Origin: Tethya wilhelma
Lineage: Eukaryota; Porifera; Demospongiae; Tethyida; Tethyidae
Reading direction: 5' to 3'
DNA: 64,000 nucleotides
NCBI GenBank assembly: GCA_964030475.1
Contig: CAXIPT010000002.1
Location: 5,333,006-5,397,005 of the forward strand
Positions 1 through 13,556 of this stretch are shown here, piece after piece. Each line of letters begins with the position of its first letter. Positions within the stretch are counted from its first letter, which is position 1. The notes beneath the pieces are model-generated. The model was not told where the DNA came from and ran no database searches. It saw only the letters and a program-made list of their open reading frames with translations. The translations under genes and the position numbers were made by a program.

Positions 1-86
1 TCAACAGTTTGAAAAAAAAATCACACACGGGCGCACACACATGCAAACACACACACTAGCTATGACACAGACAGAGAGACGCCTAC

Positions 87-551
87 CTCCCACTCGTCGT
101 AATAAGGTCCTTTCCCCTCAATCATTCCAGGGGCTATGAAGGGAACATTGTTCCACTGATCGGCCCACACATCCACACCCTCTTGATCCCCAGTCAGCTG
201 CATTCACAATACACATTACATCATAATGACATCACAAACCAACGCACAATAATGTCATGTAAGATGAAGTAGCAAGAATACACACATACCTTGTATTCAT
301 CTCTTCCTTTCTTTCTGAGATAGGCAATGTAACCGATGATGGCAATGACTATTATAATAGCAATGAGGATGATAATTGCTATGGGAACAATGGACCCAAC
401 AATGGCTGGAATCTGAGACCTAACAGCTGGAGAGAAAGAGAGAAAGAAAGAGGAAAAAAACACAAGCAACCATTAGGACAATGATTCTTTGAACTTAAGA
501 AGAATTTTATCTGTGTTTTGGATACAAGGACGTGTCAAATGGTGTGTGCGT

Positions 552-603
<52 letters not shown>

Positions 604-3600
604 CTTACGCAGTGGTTCCGGAGCTACACTGACTGGGACAGCCTCTGTCCAATTGCTAGTCCCACGGATACGATCCAACGTACGAATCTATACAAGATTG
701 AAAAGATAATTTTTTTGTGCATGTGTGTCTATAGACACAATGATGAAGGCAAATTTGAATGTATTTATTGGATATTAATAATAAATTCATATTAAATTGG
801 TGGCTGTTGAGAAGCAGTTCCTTACTTGGAAGAAGAGTGTGACATTTCGAGGGTCTTCAATGGCAATCTGGCTAGCTTCATAACGAACCATGGTGGCATT
901 TTCCTTTGAAGAGAGAGAGAGATCGAAAATATAGACAATCATTATTATTTTGCTAGTCATAATTACAGTACTGACTCACATCATTGACACTTATTTCCCG
1001 ATGAGTATCTGGTATGCTACTAAACTCATCCGGTAGTGGACTCGTCCCGATAACAATCTGATAACCCTCGATGTCTTCCTCCGGTTCTCGTACTGTCATA
1101 AATTGTCCCATTCCCATTCCTGATTCTGATCCCGAACCATTTTCATCAGTATTCCTGCGACGCCGACGCTGACTTGCTGCTGGAACAGCAGTGGAATTTT
1201 CGTCAGCCGGCTCAATAGTAGGTTCTAGCATTCCATCACCACTAATTTCGTCCACCGTACCAGTATTACCAGTTTCGAATACCTGTATGATCAAGAGAAC
1301 AGGTGTGATTGCCGAGAAAACATTGAGAAAGAGAAATGAGAGTGAAAGAAATGAAATAAATGAGAAATGAAAGTGTGGCTACACTGCATTAGTACTACTG
1401 TTATACGAAATTTTAACAAATTCCTAGCCTCGTTCCCAGCCTCCCCTTTGACCTTTCACTCATGCGCACTTCTACTTCATTTCCAGAGAGGGAGTCTGGG
1501 AACGAGGCTAACTAAATTCCTGTCAAGTTGACGTTACTTAATTGTTAAAAGTATTGCACATCCTAGCCATTCCCTTAGCATTACAAAGCTGATAGGTCGA
1601 TCAAATCTCGTGCCCAAAATAACTAGCCTGTACCGTGCTTGTACTGATTTGCATTCATGAGCAAACTAATAGTCAATTAATCTTCATCACACATAATATT
1701 ATAGTAAAAAGTTTCACAAAAATAAGCATGTGCAGTGTAGGAATGGACAGTGCTGCTAAAAGTATAGCTTGACAAGAACAATTCCCTTAGTACCAAGACC
1801 TTGTTAAGTTATCAATAAATGTGACCGAATTTTGGAAAACCAACCACTTCGAGCAATCCGCGAATTTTGAGATAGCGATTGCATTGTAATCTATGTCATT
1901 GTAGCTAGCTATTTTCCAAATTTGAAGCGGCTAGGCGCTATAGTTTTGGAGATATGAGCATGTGTCCATAATAATAATTATAGACACATACCTGTGACCA
2001 AGAGGCTATCACCGATACTGAGACCACGTCCTGTGATCTGACCCGATCGTACACGGGATCCCCTTCCGTCACAGCTCTCCCATTCTCAGGCTGGGCCACG
2101 TCCAACAGTGTCAGCTGCTCTGGCTCGCTCCAAGGACTGCTGGTGTTGTAGGTAGTGGTCGCTCTCATCTGTTGTTATGGTAATAACAAAAGAATAAACA
2201 ATGTTATGGGCCACATATATAATATACATCACAAAATAAACTTTTGCTCAATGCAACACACATGAACATATAGCCCCGTACCCAGGCCACACTTTCTTTT
2301 TAGTTTCATTTTCATTTTAGCATGAAACACTAAAAAGAGGGAGTGGCATGCCATAGGTACGAGGCTACATGAATACACACAGCATCACTAACCTGTACAA
2401 ACAATGGGGTCTGGGAGTCAGGTACAGTAACAGTTCTGTTGAGTTTCCTACTGAAGACATCAGCTTGTGTGTCCTCTTCAGTGAACTAGATCAAGAGTCA
2501 GAAAGAAAATAACAATAAAAATACAAATTTAAAGTTACAATACTAATATTAATTTTGATGGATTCCAGTTAAAGCTAAGAAAGGCAATACAAAAAAAAAA
2601 AAAAAAAAGAAAAAAAGAAAGGAAATGCTGAAAGGAAATGCTATTATATTCACATACAGTTATTGCAAGGTCTGAGGTGTCTCGGCGAGTGTCGCTGATT
2701 GGTTCCTCTCCAATCCACAAATCAAATCCTCTGAAGTCATTAGTTCCATTAAGAGCGTCTTCAAAATCTGGGAAAGACCATTCCACATCGACACTTACTT
2801 GAGCCTCCAAATCAGAACCAGCATCAACAATCCTAAACAAGACAAAGGTGAACATTATTATACATGATGTGCATCTTGACTGTTTGCAAAGATATACTAA
2901 ATTTAAAAAATGTGTACGCATCTAATAGTGAATGAACGGGCTAAATTAAGCCGAATTCCAACAAACAAAAAATTTATGATGAAAAATGGCTACTCTACAA
3001 GTACTGTCAATGATAGGCCCAGATAAATAATGCTTTTCTTTCCTACCTATAATTCCATTCTTCAGTGCTAGCAAAAATGTCCTATAATGCTTTCAAATTG
3101 TACCTATATTGCTCATTATTGCTTCACCAGAATTGACAAAACAATTACAAAAACACTGATTTTAAAATGTACAAACTAACGATTGTTCTACAGAGCATTT
3201 ATTTTACTAAACTAGGCCTCAAGTACATTTGTTGCTTTGACTTGAATGAAATTTACAGGACAACAATTGAACATAGTGGTCCAATTTTAAAATCTTTGGT
3301 TGCTTGAAGATGAAATGCTTTAAATGCACTCAAAAGTTACCTATAATGCTCGAATATTGCTCATTGCTTTTAGCTACCTATAATGCTCAAAAAAATGCCA
3401 GCATTATTCATCTGGACCTAGTCAATGAACACTTGTTGCACAAGCTAGGATTGACACACTATCAGAAGCCTACTCTTCGATGTCTAAACCATAAAGCCTT
3501 CTAACTACCTTCTTGCACACTATATTTGTATGCCGTTCGAATGTATAAAACTTAAAACTGCGAAAATTTAACTTCCGCATTATGCGCAATACGAGCGTGT

Positions 3601-5055
3601 ACTGCATGTGTATACAAAATTTTGAACTACAAAAATTTCTTTCGCAGTCTTTTACAAATTAATACAAAATTTCGAACTATGAAAATTTCCACAAAAATTC
3701 AAAGCTATACGATAATAACGCTCACCCATAGCTGAATCCAGTAATATTGAACTGTGTGTCTGTCATAGCAGCAGGTTGAGGAGGATCCAAATCAGAAACC
3801 CTCACTAGGATTGGAGAACTCCAATTTGAAGTAACCACACCATCATTACCAACTGCTCGTACCTATAATATATATATAGATATAGGGGTACAAAATATAT
3901 AGTCAACAATGAAGCTGATAAATTAACTAAAGCTTCACAATACATCATAAGCTTAGTTTTCAGAAAATGGGATGTCTGTGTATTTAATAAATATTATTAA
4001 TAACAATTTTACGTACCTGTAAGTTAAGTTCAAAATCCAGGCTTCTTCTCTCACGATAAAACTCATCAATAGTGATATTAGGAGTAGATCCATCAGTACG
4101 GTACAGAAACCGAGAACCAGAAGCAGCAGGAAGATCATTAGAACCTCTTTCTTCAGCGAGCCAAACCTGATAAGACTGAAGCCCACTTCCAAGTAATTCG
4201 GGAGGTGACCAGCTAACTTCCAAGATCAAAAAGACGCCAGAAACTTCGAGGTCAGCTGTGAGAGTAGCACCAGCAAAACTTGTGTTTGTGTTGATGACAA
4301 TGGTTGAAGCTAATACAGGATCGGGTGAAATAAGTTCAAGACCACGTAGCTCACAAGATGTTCCAAACGGTGGGATCAATCTTGACAAAGGAACAACACC
4401 AGGATTCCACCCCAGATTAAACTGCATAATATAACAACAATACAAAGACACATTAATGCATGTCATTAACCATCAAAACAAAAGCTAAATGTTTATAGCT
4501 ATTACATTCCTATTAAAAATTTACATTCTAGCTATATAATATATATATATAATTATATGACTTACTGTAACTAGAAAGAAGTTTCCACGAACTTGAACCG
4601 GACGAACATTTGAGAGCAGCAAAGTATTGTTAAAGTTAAACCATCTACCAACATTTCTTACAAGAACAAAAAACGACTGTCTGTCATTTGTTTCTTGGAT
4701 AATTACATCAAAGGATGCTACTCCTTCCCGAATGGCAGGAGTGAAGGCAGGACCAAACATCACTGGATCGATAAGAATGTCGTAAGCACCACGAGCCCTG
4801 TTCACTACTGCTGAACAGGACACAGAAAGATCACTATCAGTCGGGGCATCGTCTGAAAATGAAAAAGAAAAATGCAAGAAGAATGAAATCATATGTGTGA
4901 GTGCAGTACCAAATACAAGAGGAAGATTGGTATGTGCAAAATCAAAAAAGTTATACATGGAATGCCCAAGATGGATATTCTTGCAGGAACATCACGTGGA
5001 GATCTGGGAAGCACCTCAACCTGTATTGAGGAACAGTTGTGTTATCAATATATTC

Positions 5056-5125
<70 letters not shown>

Positions 5126-6946
5126 NTTCTTTGCATCTCTCATATTTAGAATATACGGTATACACGCAGAAATACGCAGCGCTCAATTTTGCACATTTCC
5201 CCATTGACTCCCATACAAAAGTACCCCAAGATGGCGGATGAATGTACCCCAGCCGTGACGTCACATGTAATTAACGGGCCAGCGAAATTCTTTTGCTTTA
5301 CGTGAAAAAGACTATTGCTGGGCTCAAAATTAACTTTCACTGTATCTTAAAGTCTCATTGCAAAGCTCAAAGTTACACAATAAATACAAGTCCATGTTTG
5401 TACAAGTAGCCTAGCAACAATAGCTCTAGGTGATTAGCTTCCATGCAACCTGTACTTACTCTCCACTGATATTTCTCCCACAGTGATAGTGACAGCTGGT
5501 GAATAGTCTGATACGTTAAGCATTGCTGTGGCAACCGCGAACGAGATTTCAATTTCTCGACAAGAAAAGGCTTCTAGATCAACCTCTGTGCCATTCTCCT
5601 ATTGGGAAAAGATTACGAATTACTGATAGTTGCTTTTGTGAAGCTGAATAATGTTCGCTTTCTTGCACACACACACACACACACACACACGTACAAAATG
5701 GTGATCAAAGCTGGAAGTTTACTTTGCTTCCAGACTTCAAGGTATCATACAGTTCTGCTTCAGTCCATGCATGCAGCTATAATAATCATACACAACACTA
5801 ATTTGAAGCATGCACTGATGTGTTGTAGCACATGCATGTTGTACTGTTCTGAAATTATCATTAATTTTCAGTATAGAACTATTTTGCTGACAAATGCTAA
5901 CTTGTAATGAAATCACTAAAGGTTGTCATGCCAACAATGATACAAGATGTTGAAAAGCTTTAGAAATGAACCAGAGGATATTATGTCATTTTTCTGAACA
6001 TGCAGACATGCAGCTTGGATACATGTAAAGAGACAGTTAGAAATGCACCAATGAGTGGGTGCTTCAAAATGTGATCAGATGATAAAGTTCAACAATCAAG
6101 CCATTATGCACTGGTGGTAAGAGGAAGTGATTCAAGTGGTATGTTGTCAAAATCAGAATCACAACAAATGCTGCATCCATGGAAATCCCAACAAGGACAG
6201 CAAAGGTGACTTAGTTGATTCAATGATCACACACACACACACACAAGTACCAGTGCGAAATAGCTAAAGTCTCCACCTCCAGACACATCTCTAACTCTGA
6301 CAATGATGGTGCCAAAGCCTCCCATAACACCAGGAGCTGATGGTATGGAACCAGTGATGTCCACGTCATAGATAGCAGTGGTGTCAGGTACTTTGGTGAC
6401 AGTTGGAGGCAACACAAGATTAGCAGCACTGGGATAGGCTGGGGAGTGAGGGGAGGGAGAGAAAAGAATTGCAGGAAGATTCAAAGATGCATTTTTCTTA
6501 GGATCTAACAGGCCTACCTTCAATCATAGTGTATTCATTATCAACAACATCACATCCTGTGGCACAAGGGGGATTAGCTCCCTGGAAAAAAAAAAAGACA
6601 AAATATTTGACGCGATGAATGTAGGCAGTTAACAATTATTATTTAAATGGAAAACATACCGATAATTCTGCACAACTTAGACCACAGGGTGGAAAACGGT
6701 CGTTAAAACATGCAAATGCACCACAATCACTAATACAGTCTTCTTTCTGCATATATAGTACACAACAAAATCTCAGTATTACTAAACATATAGTCTTCAG
6801 GATCCATGATCATATAAACTGCATGGATATTAATTTTACATATGAAGCAACTAACGTACGCAAGTAGTTGGGCAATCATTAGTTGTAGGATTTTGAAGAC
6901 GTTCCACACACCCTCTCTTGCACTCTAACACCTAAAGATAACAATG

Positions 6947-6996
<50 letters not shown>

Positions 6997-9010
6997 AGTA
7001 TACCCGAAGTTCAAATATGAACTATTCATACGTACAGTGGGAAGTGAACTGCGAATAAATCGATCACAGTCCAGAGTACCACACTGAGTAAAGTCACCCA
7101 ATAAACAGTCCCTCCCCATGAGGGCCATATCAGAGACCAGGAAGGACTGGGTAGCCAGCGTCCAGAGAGGAAAGCCTGGTACAAGCTGTGGAAAGAGAAA
7201 GGAAAATAATTTGATAAGTTGCAGCTAAAATAATTATGTACAATCATGCATACTGAGCACACACACACACACGCACACACATGCACACGCACACGCACGT
7301 ACACACATGTCACACACATGTTCAACACATGCCTGCAGAAGCATAAGATCACAAAGCTTTAAAACTACAAAACTTCCTCATGATCAAACTTTGAATTTAC
7401 TCACAAACACATGTAAACGAACATGAAACCAGAACCCGTGACAAGGTTTCACTGATGCAGTCTTACCAAGCTAGCTACTGTGAGCAACAACAATCTACTG
7501 TAAATCCAGAAATTTGTGTATGTTAAAATATTCACATTCTATTTTAATTCCGCATCATCTATTTTTCGCAGTGTAGTGAAAGAAAGAGACGTAGGAACAG
7601 GTCGTTTGTATTATTTACTTAATTTTCATGTTTTCATTTTTCGCAGTAACCTCGAACCGCAAAATTTAAACGACAGCAAATTTTCCGCATTTACGGTATC
7701 TACAATAATATTATATAAAGTTGATACATCTCAAACCATCATCAACAGGTATCAGACACATTGCATGGGGAGGGCTATATGCTTCTAACCCTTGAGCCAT
7801 GTCAGCATGACTCTCTTGCTTGTGGGAAGCTATATATGATTGTGTACAATTAATGGCCACTATCTATAGTTGTGGGCAGCTAATGTAAACTTGGAAACTG
7901 CTACATACCCAAGCAAGAGCAGCTACACATAATCATCACATCTTTATGATCAACAAATGCTTTGTCAGTTTGACAAGGAAGAGAGGAAATGATGAGCTGG
8001 TTTGTTGGTGGAACTGATTCGATATCAGAAACCACAATAGTGATATAGGCATTCAACACCCACTAATATTATAACTAGCATTGCTAGCCAACTATGTACA
8101 TGCACCAGATGTGGAACTGCAGCTTGGTAGGCTGGATATCAAATTTTCCCATGTCTTGTGGTTTGTACTAGTAAAAGCTTGTAGTTGAATCTTTTCTTTG
8201 AGCTCTATATATATATATATATATATATATCTTTCCTGGAATTTTAGGCTTGGTATGCAATGTTTCTATAGCTACCCACCCTGTCTCATAAGTTATACAC
8301 AATCTTAGGCTTAAACATGGACTGACTTAGAATGTACATTACATGCTAAGATCAATTTCTGTATCTTGCATGCTCACTGATTGGGTTATAATTGACAGAG
8401 CAGAAGGCTTCTTGCATGTGCTAATAGGTGCCTAGACACAACCCTTAGGATCAAAACCATGCACTGCCAGGTGAACATCAGGGAACTAGTGTATAAGCAA
8501 ATCTACAGAGCTGACTTTAAGTCTTTAACTGTGTGAGTTTGTTTTTGTAAACAACTGTATTGAATTAGCAATGATGTACTCACCATTTCAGTTGCATTCA
8601 GAAGAACAAGCTGTAAAATATAAAGAAGACAACAAACATCATAAACACACTCACAACACACTGTGATATACATGCATACACTTGCAAATGAATTATGCAC
8701 AAATCACTCACCCTCTCCAAGCAGAGAGACTGACACAGAGCCAGCTGACGGACATCAGACTCACTGGAGCTTGGCTTGGAAGGAAGATCGTCAACAGGTA
8801 GGTTGCAGTTTGGAAGAACTATGGCGTGTGCAAGTACAACACGATAAATATTTAGCACTGGTTTCAATGTTTAGACAAAGACAGCTAGAAGCTGCTACCT
8901 ACTCAAATGAATGACTCCAAGATTCTCTTACCTCCTGTCTGTGATGTGACGAGAAGGCTTAGACTCAGCAAGAGAGAGACTCCGAACAGGTGAGCCTTCA
9001 GGGCCGCCAT
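87..9010 (-). CDS. Receptor A: Cys-rich/FN3 receptor, probable tyrosine kinase (3' end outside window)
   Basis: Single-pass surface receptor, probably an RTK. Exons: 8932-9010, 8712-8818, 8584-8610, 7036-7185, 6860-6931, 6660-6746, 6518-6581, 6251-6438, 5460-5598, [gap], 4957-5020, 4566-4852, 4017-4421, 3726-3862, 2658-2832, 2393-2485, 1992-2168, 980-1282, 826-903, 609-687, 290-426, 87-197. Exon 1 starts MAALKAHLFG and gives a signal peptide ending near VTSQT. Exons 2-7 form a Cys-rich box (LALCQSLC, VLECKRGCVE). FN3 hallmarks follow (VSWSPPE, VEWSFPD). Exon 290-426 is a transmembrane segment (PAIVGSIVPIAIIILIAIII) followed by RKKGRDEYK. The last visible exon ends YYDEWE; receptor E has DEWE just before its kinase, so the kinase is expected left of base 87. 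Reading frame is lost at the N at 5126: three exons present in B/C (111+98+78 nt) are missing, and that length restores the phase. A run of five Arg at 1154-1168 is a possible furin site. Splice edges are hand-called. Confidence 0.8.
290..426 (-). other. Transmembrane exon of receptor A
   Basis: This exon encodes a short extracellular stub, a strongly hydrophobic Ile/Val-rich segment of about 25 residues, YIAYLR and the basic stop-transfer KKGRDEYK. It fixes the topology: upstream exons are extracellular, the next exon (87-197) is cytoplasmic. Confidence 0.85.
554..600 (+). repeat. (GA)n microsatellite
   Basis: Uninterrupted GA dinucleotides in an intron of receptor A, immediately left of exon 609-687; on the coding strand it lies just downstream of that exon's donor. 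Confidence 0.9.
1425..1510. mobile_element. Hairpin MITE, family 1 (TAGCCTCGTTCCCAGGC ends)
   Basis: It begins TAGCCTCGTTCCCAGCCTCCC and ends in the approximate reverse complement (GGGAGTCTGGGAACGAGGCTA). It has no coding capacity. Lies in an intron of receptor A. Confidence 0.7.
2271..2367. mobile_element. Hairpin MITE, family 1, diverged copy
   Basis: Begins TAGCCCCGTACCCAGGCC and ends GGTACGAGGCTA, with an internal inverted repeat around TTAGTTTCAT/ATGAAACACTAA. Intron of receptor A. Confidence 0.55.
5059..5125 (+). repeat. (GA)n microsatellite ending at a scaffold join
   Basis: A pure GA run that terminates in the N at 5126, a likely cause of the broken assembly. Confidence 0.9.
5126..5126. 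other. Scaffold join (N) inside receptor A
   Basis: A single N at the end of a (GA)n tract (5059-5125). Three FN3 exons present in B/C at this point are absent here and the reading frame breaks, so coding sequence was lost at the join. Confidence 0.8.
7498..7698. mobile_element. Inverted-repeat element with CTGTAAAT / ATTTACGGT ends
   Basis: The left end CTGTAAATCCAGAAATT is roughly complementary to the right end AAATTTTCCGCATTTACGGT; the inside has repeated TTTTCGCAGT motifs. Intron of receptor A. Related wording occurs near 3530-3700. Confidence 0.45.
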
Positions 9011-9073
9011 GGCAGAAGTTGATGAAATTGTAATTAGTCACGCAGTGTGATCACAGCTGATATAATTATACAC

Positions 9074-9081
9074 TTTATAAA
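9074..9081 (-). promoter_or_regulatory. Possible TATA box for receptor A
   Basis: On the minus strand this reads TTTATAAAG, about 65 bp upstream of the receptor A start codon. In AT-rich DNA such a match is weak evidence. Confidence 0.25.
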
Positions 9082-9346
9082 AATTATTGCAGCCGCTCCT
9101 TCTCTATCAAAGGCTGAGCGATACAACTCCACTACAACTTGAACGTAGCCACTTCAGTTTCAGAGTTTTTTTCAGGATAAAAAATTCGGAATACTTTTCT
9201 GTCCTACAGTTACCCGTCAGTTTTGCAAACATGTAGTTGACTCCACTAATATTAATTTTAGTTTTACCACTAAAATGCTATATAGCTAATTTCCGCAAGC
9301 TAGAGACCATTTCCGTTGAGGAAGTGAAATCTCAGATGAAAGTGTA

Positions 9347-9358
9347 TGCGCACGCGCA
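9347..9358. promoter_or_regulatory. NRF-1-like site upstream of receptor A
   Basis: TGCGCACGCGCA fits the NRF-1 consensus and lies about 340 bp upstream of receptor A's start codon. The paralogue B/C has a similar site closer to its start. Confidence 0.35.
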
Positions 9359-9687
9359 CAGATACGATTGACGATCATTACCCAAAAAAGTAGAAGTGTA
9401 TTTGGGTACTAGCCAGTGCCCTTTCATTTATGATAATAATTATTGGTGTCACACAGGTGCATAATTCATATATACTGATACATAGTATAATACATAATTC
9501 CTTGACCCAGTCATAACACAAAAAGGGCCTTAGTTCAACCAAACTCACAAAACTAGCTATATACATAAAGAGAACAAACTCATTAGTATATCAAATGCTT
9601 CTAGTATATATACTGTCCTTCATGGAAACAGTAATAAATTCCATGATCTTTCAGTTTCAAATTGTTCAATATGAAAATTAAAGCCCA

Positions 9688-12600
9688 TCATGTATTGATG
9701 CGTATATTTCTTGGGGTACTCCACTGAGATGTAGCAACACCATCAGTACCAACTGCTCGAATCTATAGAGATAAAATAGTCAGCCAACAACTAAGTTGAG
9801 TTGTTTCTTCACATAGCAATAGTCAGATTCTATGACTCCAAATTGTCCAAAAGTAAAGAGATACAAAAGTATAGACAGTACCTTCATAGGGAAAAAATGA
9901 AAAGAAAAAAAAAATTATAAAAATTTACCCTTTCTTCATAAAATAAACAAAACAAAACAACTTAATAAGTATTCATATAAATATTTATATACCTGCAAGA
10001 TTAATTCAAAATTGAGGCTATTCTTCTCTTGAAAAAAATTACGAAGAGATAGATTAGAAGTTGATCCATCAGTGGGATACACAATCGAAGAAGCTGTAGG
10101 AAGATCATCAGAAGCTTCTTCTTCAGCAAGCCAAACCTGATAAGACTGAAGTCCATCTCCTAGCACTTCTGGAGGTGACCAGCTAACGTCCAAGTTAAGA
10201 AACACGCCAGTTGTAGATGTTACAAGTCTCAGAGTGATGCCAGTGATGACAATCGTTGAATCTAACACAGGACCAGGTGGAGTAACATCAAGACTACGCA
10301 ACTCACACATAGCTAGAATCTGAGGAATTAAACTTGGCAAAGGAACGACAGTACTCTTCCACCTTAGAACAAACTATGAAAATATACAAAGATATCAAAC
10401 TTATTAAAAGTTAGGAATAAATAGTGTGATCATAACTTCTTCCTGGATCCCCTGCATACGAAAGTATGCAGCACGAATCACAAAGACAAACTTAAACATA
10501 AACCTTGTACATTTCGTGCTTCTCAAAACTATTTGCAGCTATATTAAACTTACTATAAGTTGAAAGAAATTGTCAGGAACTTGTACTGGATCAATGTTTG
10601 GAACTGACAAAATGTCGTCAAAGTTTGACCATCTATTGATAACTCTTAATAAAGTTCCAAACGACCGCCTTTCATTTGTTTCCAGGATGAGTACCTGGAA
10701 GGAAGCTACTCCTTCACGGATGGCAGGAGTGAAGGCAGGACCAAACATGACTGGATCGATAAGAAGGTCATAAGTACCACGAGCCTCGTTCTCTACTGCT
10801 GAACAGGTAACTGATAGATCATTTCTGGTTGGAAAGTCATCTAAAAGTGAAAGCAGGCAAGTAATATCAAAATACAAAAAGAATGACTGCTGTAATAGCA
10901 GAATGTAAATAAAAAACAAAACAAAAAACAAACATTGATCAATGGCAATGAAAAAATCATTGCCAACTATAATAATTATAGCAAAGTTGAAACTCACAAT
11001 TAATTCCATTGATGGATATCCTTGCTGGAATATCTCGTGGAAATCTTGGAAGTACCTCAACCTGTATCAAGGAGCAGTAACAGTTGTCTCTATACAATGA
11101 CACGCACTAACATTGTGTATTGAGGCAGGTTCACAATATCTGGTGCTGTGGCATATCATAGTTGGTGACAAAATGAGAGAAAATTATTGTTCCTTTAGGT
11201 CAATTACAACAAAATGAATATTTTCAATGACATTGAGAGAACAAATAGAGTGTGTGTATACCTTTTGTAATTACCTGAATATCATAGGGGCAACCAAACA
11301 GTGGTGCACTAAGTAGCTCTTCTCCACTAACAATCACATAGTGGGTAATACTCTGTATAATTGGAGAGAGAAATATTGAAATTTGTGACAATGATAAAAG
11401 CAATTAATATCATTCATAAAGCACAACTCATGCAATGTCATACCACATTATTGATTTCTATGGCTCGTGTTTCTCCACACCGAATGCTGGGGAGTATACT
11501 ACTAAGAGTTATCACATATTGATCAGCATTTTCAATGCCTATACAAAGAAAAATCACAAACTCTGATTGATCATAACTTAAAACAAGCGTGCATATAATA
11601 TACAAAGCTTCACTATAATAATCACATTATATTATTGTTTATTACACATACTACTTACCTTGAGGTGCCTCCCAGCTGATATTTATCTTGATCTTTTGGA
11701 AGCGTTCTTCATCTATCACTGACCCAACGTGTGTTAGTGACCCAATCTGACTTGGATGAAGGGCAATTGCTATAGAAGAATAAGAAACAATCCAGAATCA
11801 AATATCAAACAATAATATTAATATTTTAATGAAATGTAAATGCACATGCAAATAATGTGGCTACAAAACTTGAAATTTGTATATAAAATTAGAAAAATGA
11901 TAGTTATGGAGAAATATAGAGAAATGAACAGTTACCAGTCATTTCTTATGGCATGCAAGAGAATAGTACCAGAGACATTCACAAGGATAGGAGAACTCCA
12001 AGAAGATACAGCCACACCATCAGCACCAACTGCACGGACCTACAAGGCCACAAAATAATAGTTGACAATAGATCTTGAGCTGATACATTAACTAAAGCTA
12101 TCACATCACAGCATGTTTGACAGACAGACTTCAAATTTTATGTATATAACAAAAAAACTAAGCAAAAAATCTATATTTCTAATGTATCCAATAGCCTCGT
12201 TCCCAGGCCTTCTGCGTGCTGCTAGTATTGGTTTATTAAGTTGACGATCTTTACCATTTTCGTAATTGTTTACCTCTGCGTGCTTAAATAAAATCATTTG
12301 GTAAGGATCGTCAACGTAATAAATCAACAATATAATAGTAGCACGCAGAGGGCCTGGGGACGAGGCTAGTATCCAAGACAATAATAATAAAAAATTCCTG
12401 CCAATAATAATCGTATTTACCTGCAAATTCAGTTCAAAATCCAGGCTTCTTCTCTCACGATAAAATTCATCAATAGTGATATTAGGAGTAGCTCCATTGG
12501 AACGGTACAGAAACCGAGAACCAGAAGCAGCAGGAAGATCATTAAAAGCTTCTACTTCAGCAAGCCAAACCTGATAAGACTGCAGCCCACTTCCTAGAAA

Positions 12601-13446
12601 CTCGGGAGGTGACCAGCTAACGTCCAAGATCAAAAAGACACCAGAAGTTTCAAAATTAGTTGTGAGAGTGACCCGCCCTGCACGACTGGTGTTGGTGTTG
12701 ATAACAATGGTTGAAGACAGCACGGGATCGGGTGGAATAAGTTCAAGACCACGCAGCTCACAGGCAGTAACAATCCTAGGAATTTGAGAAGGCAAAGGAA
12801 CGACAGTACTGTTCCACCCCAGATTAAACTACAACAATAACAACAACAATACAAAGACACATAAAAAAGTAATGATGATAAAATTAAATGTTTGATCATA
12901 GTTATTACCTTCTACCAAAAATGTACACCTTAAAAAATAATAAGCGATACTAAAAATTTAATAATAACAATACTATGACTTACTGTAACTAGAAAGAAAT
13001 TTCCACGAACTTGAACTGGATCAATATTTCTCACCACCAAATCGTCATTAAAGTCGAACCATCTACCAACACTTCTTACAAGAACAAAAAACGACTGTCT
13101 GTCGTTTGTCTCTTGGACGACTACATCAAAGGATGCTACTCCTTCACGGATGGTAGGAGTGAAGGCAGGACCAAACATGACTGGATGGATAAAAATGTCA
13201 AAAGTACCACGAGCCCTGTTCACTACTGCTGAACAGGACACAGTAAGATCACTAGCAGTTGGGGTATCATCTGAAAAGAAAATGAAAATGCAAGAAGAAT
13301 GAAAGCACATGTGTAAGAGCAATACTAAACACAAGAGAAATATTGGTGTGTGCAAAATCTATAATTACATGGAATGGCATTGATGGATATTCTAGCAGGA
13401 ACATCACGAGGAGATCTGGGAAGCACCTCAACCTGTATTGAGGACA

Positions 13447-13520
<74 letters not shown>

Positions 13521-13521
13521 N

Positions 13522-13556
<35 letters not shown>

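Larger units (their letters stand above)
9011..9687. other. Intergenic: B/C 3' side to receptor A 5' side
   Basis: No coding exon was found. It must hold the B/C 3' flank and the receptor A promoter; the only motifs noted are the NRF-1-like and TATA-like sites listed separately. Confidence 0.6.
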
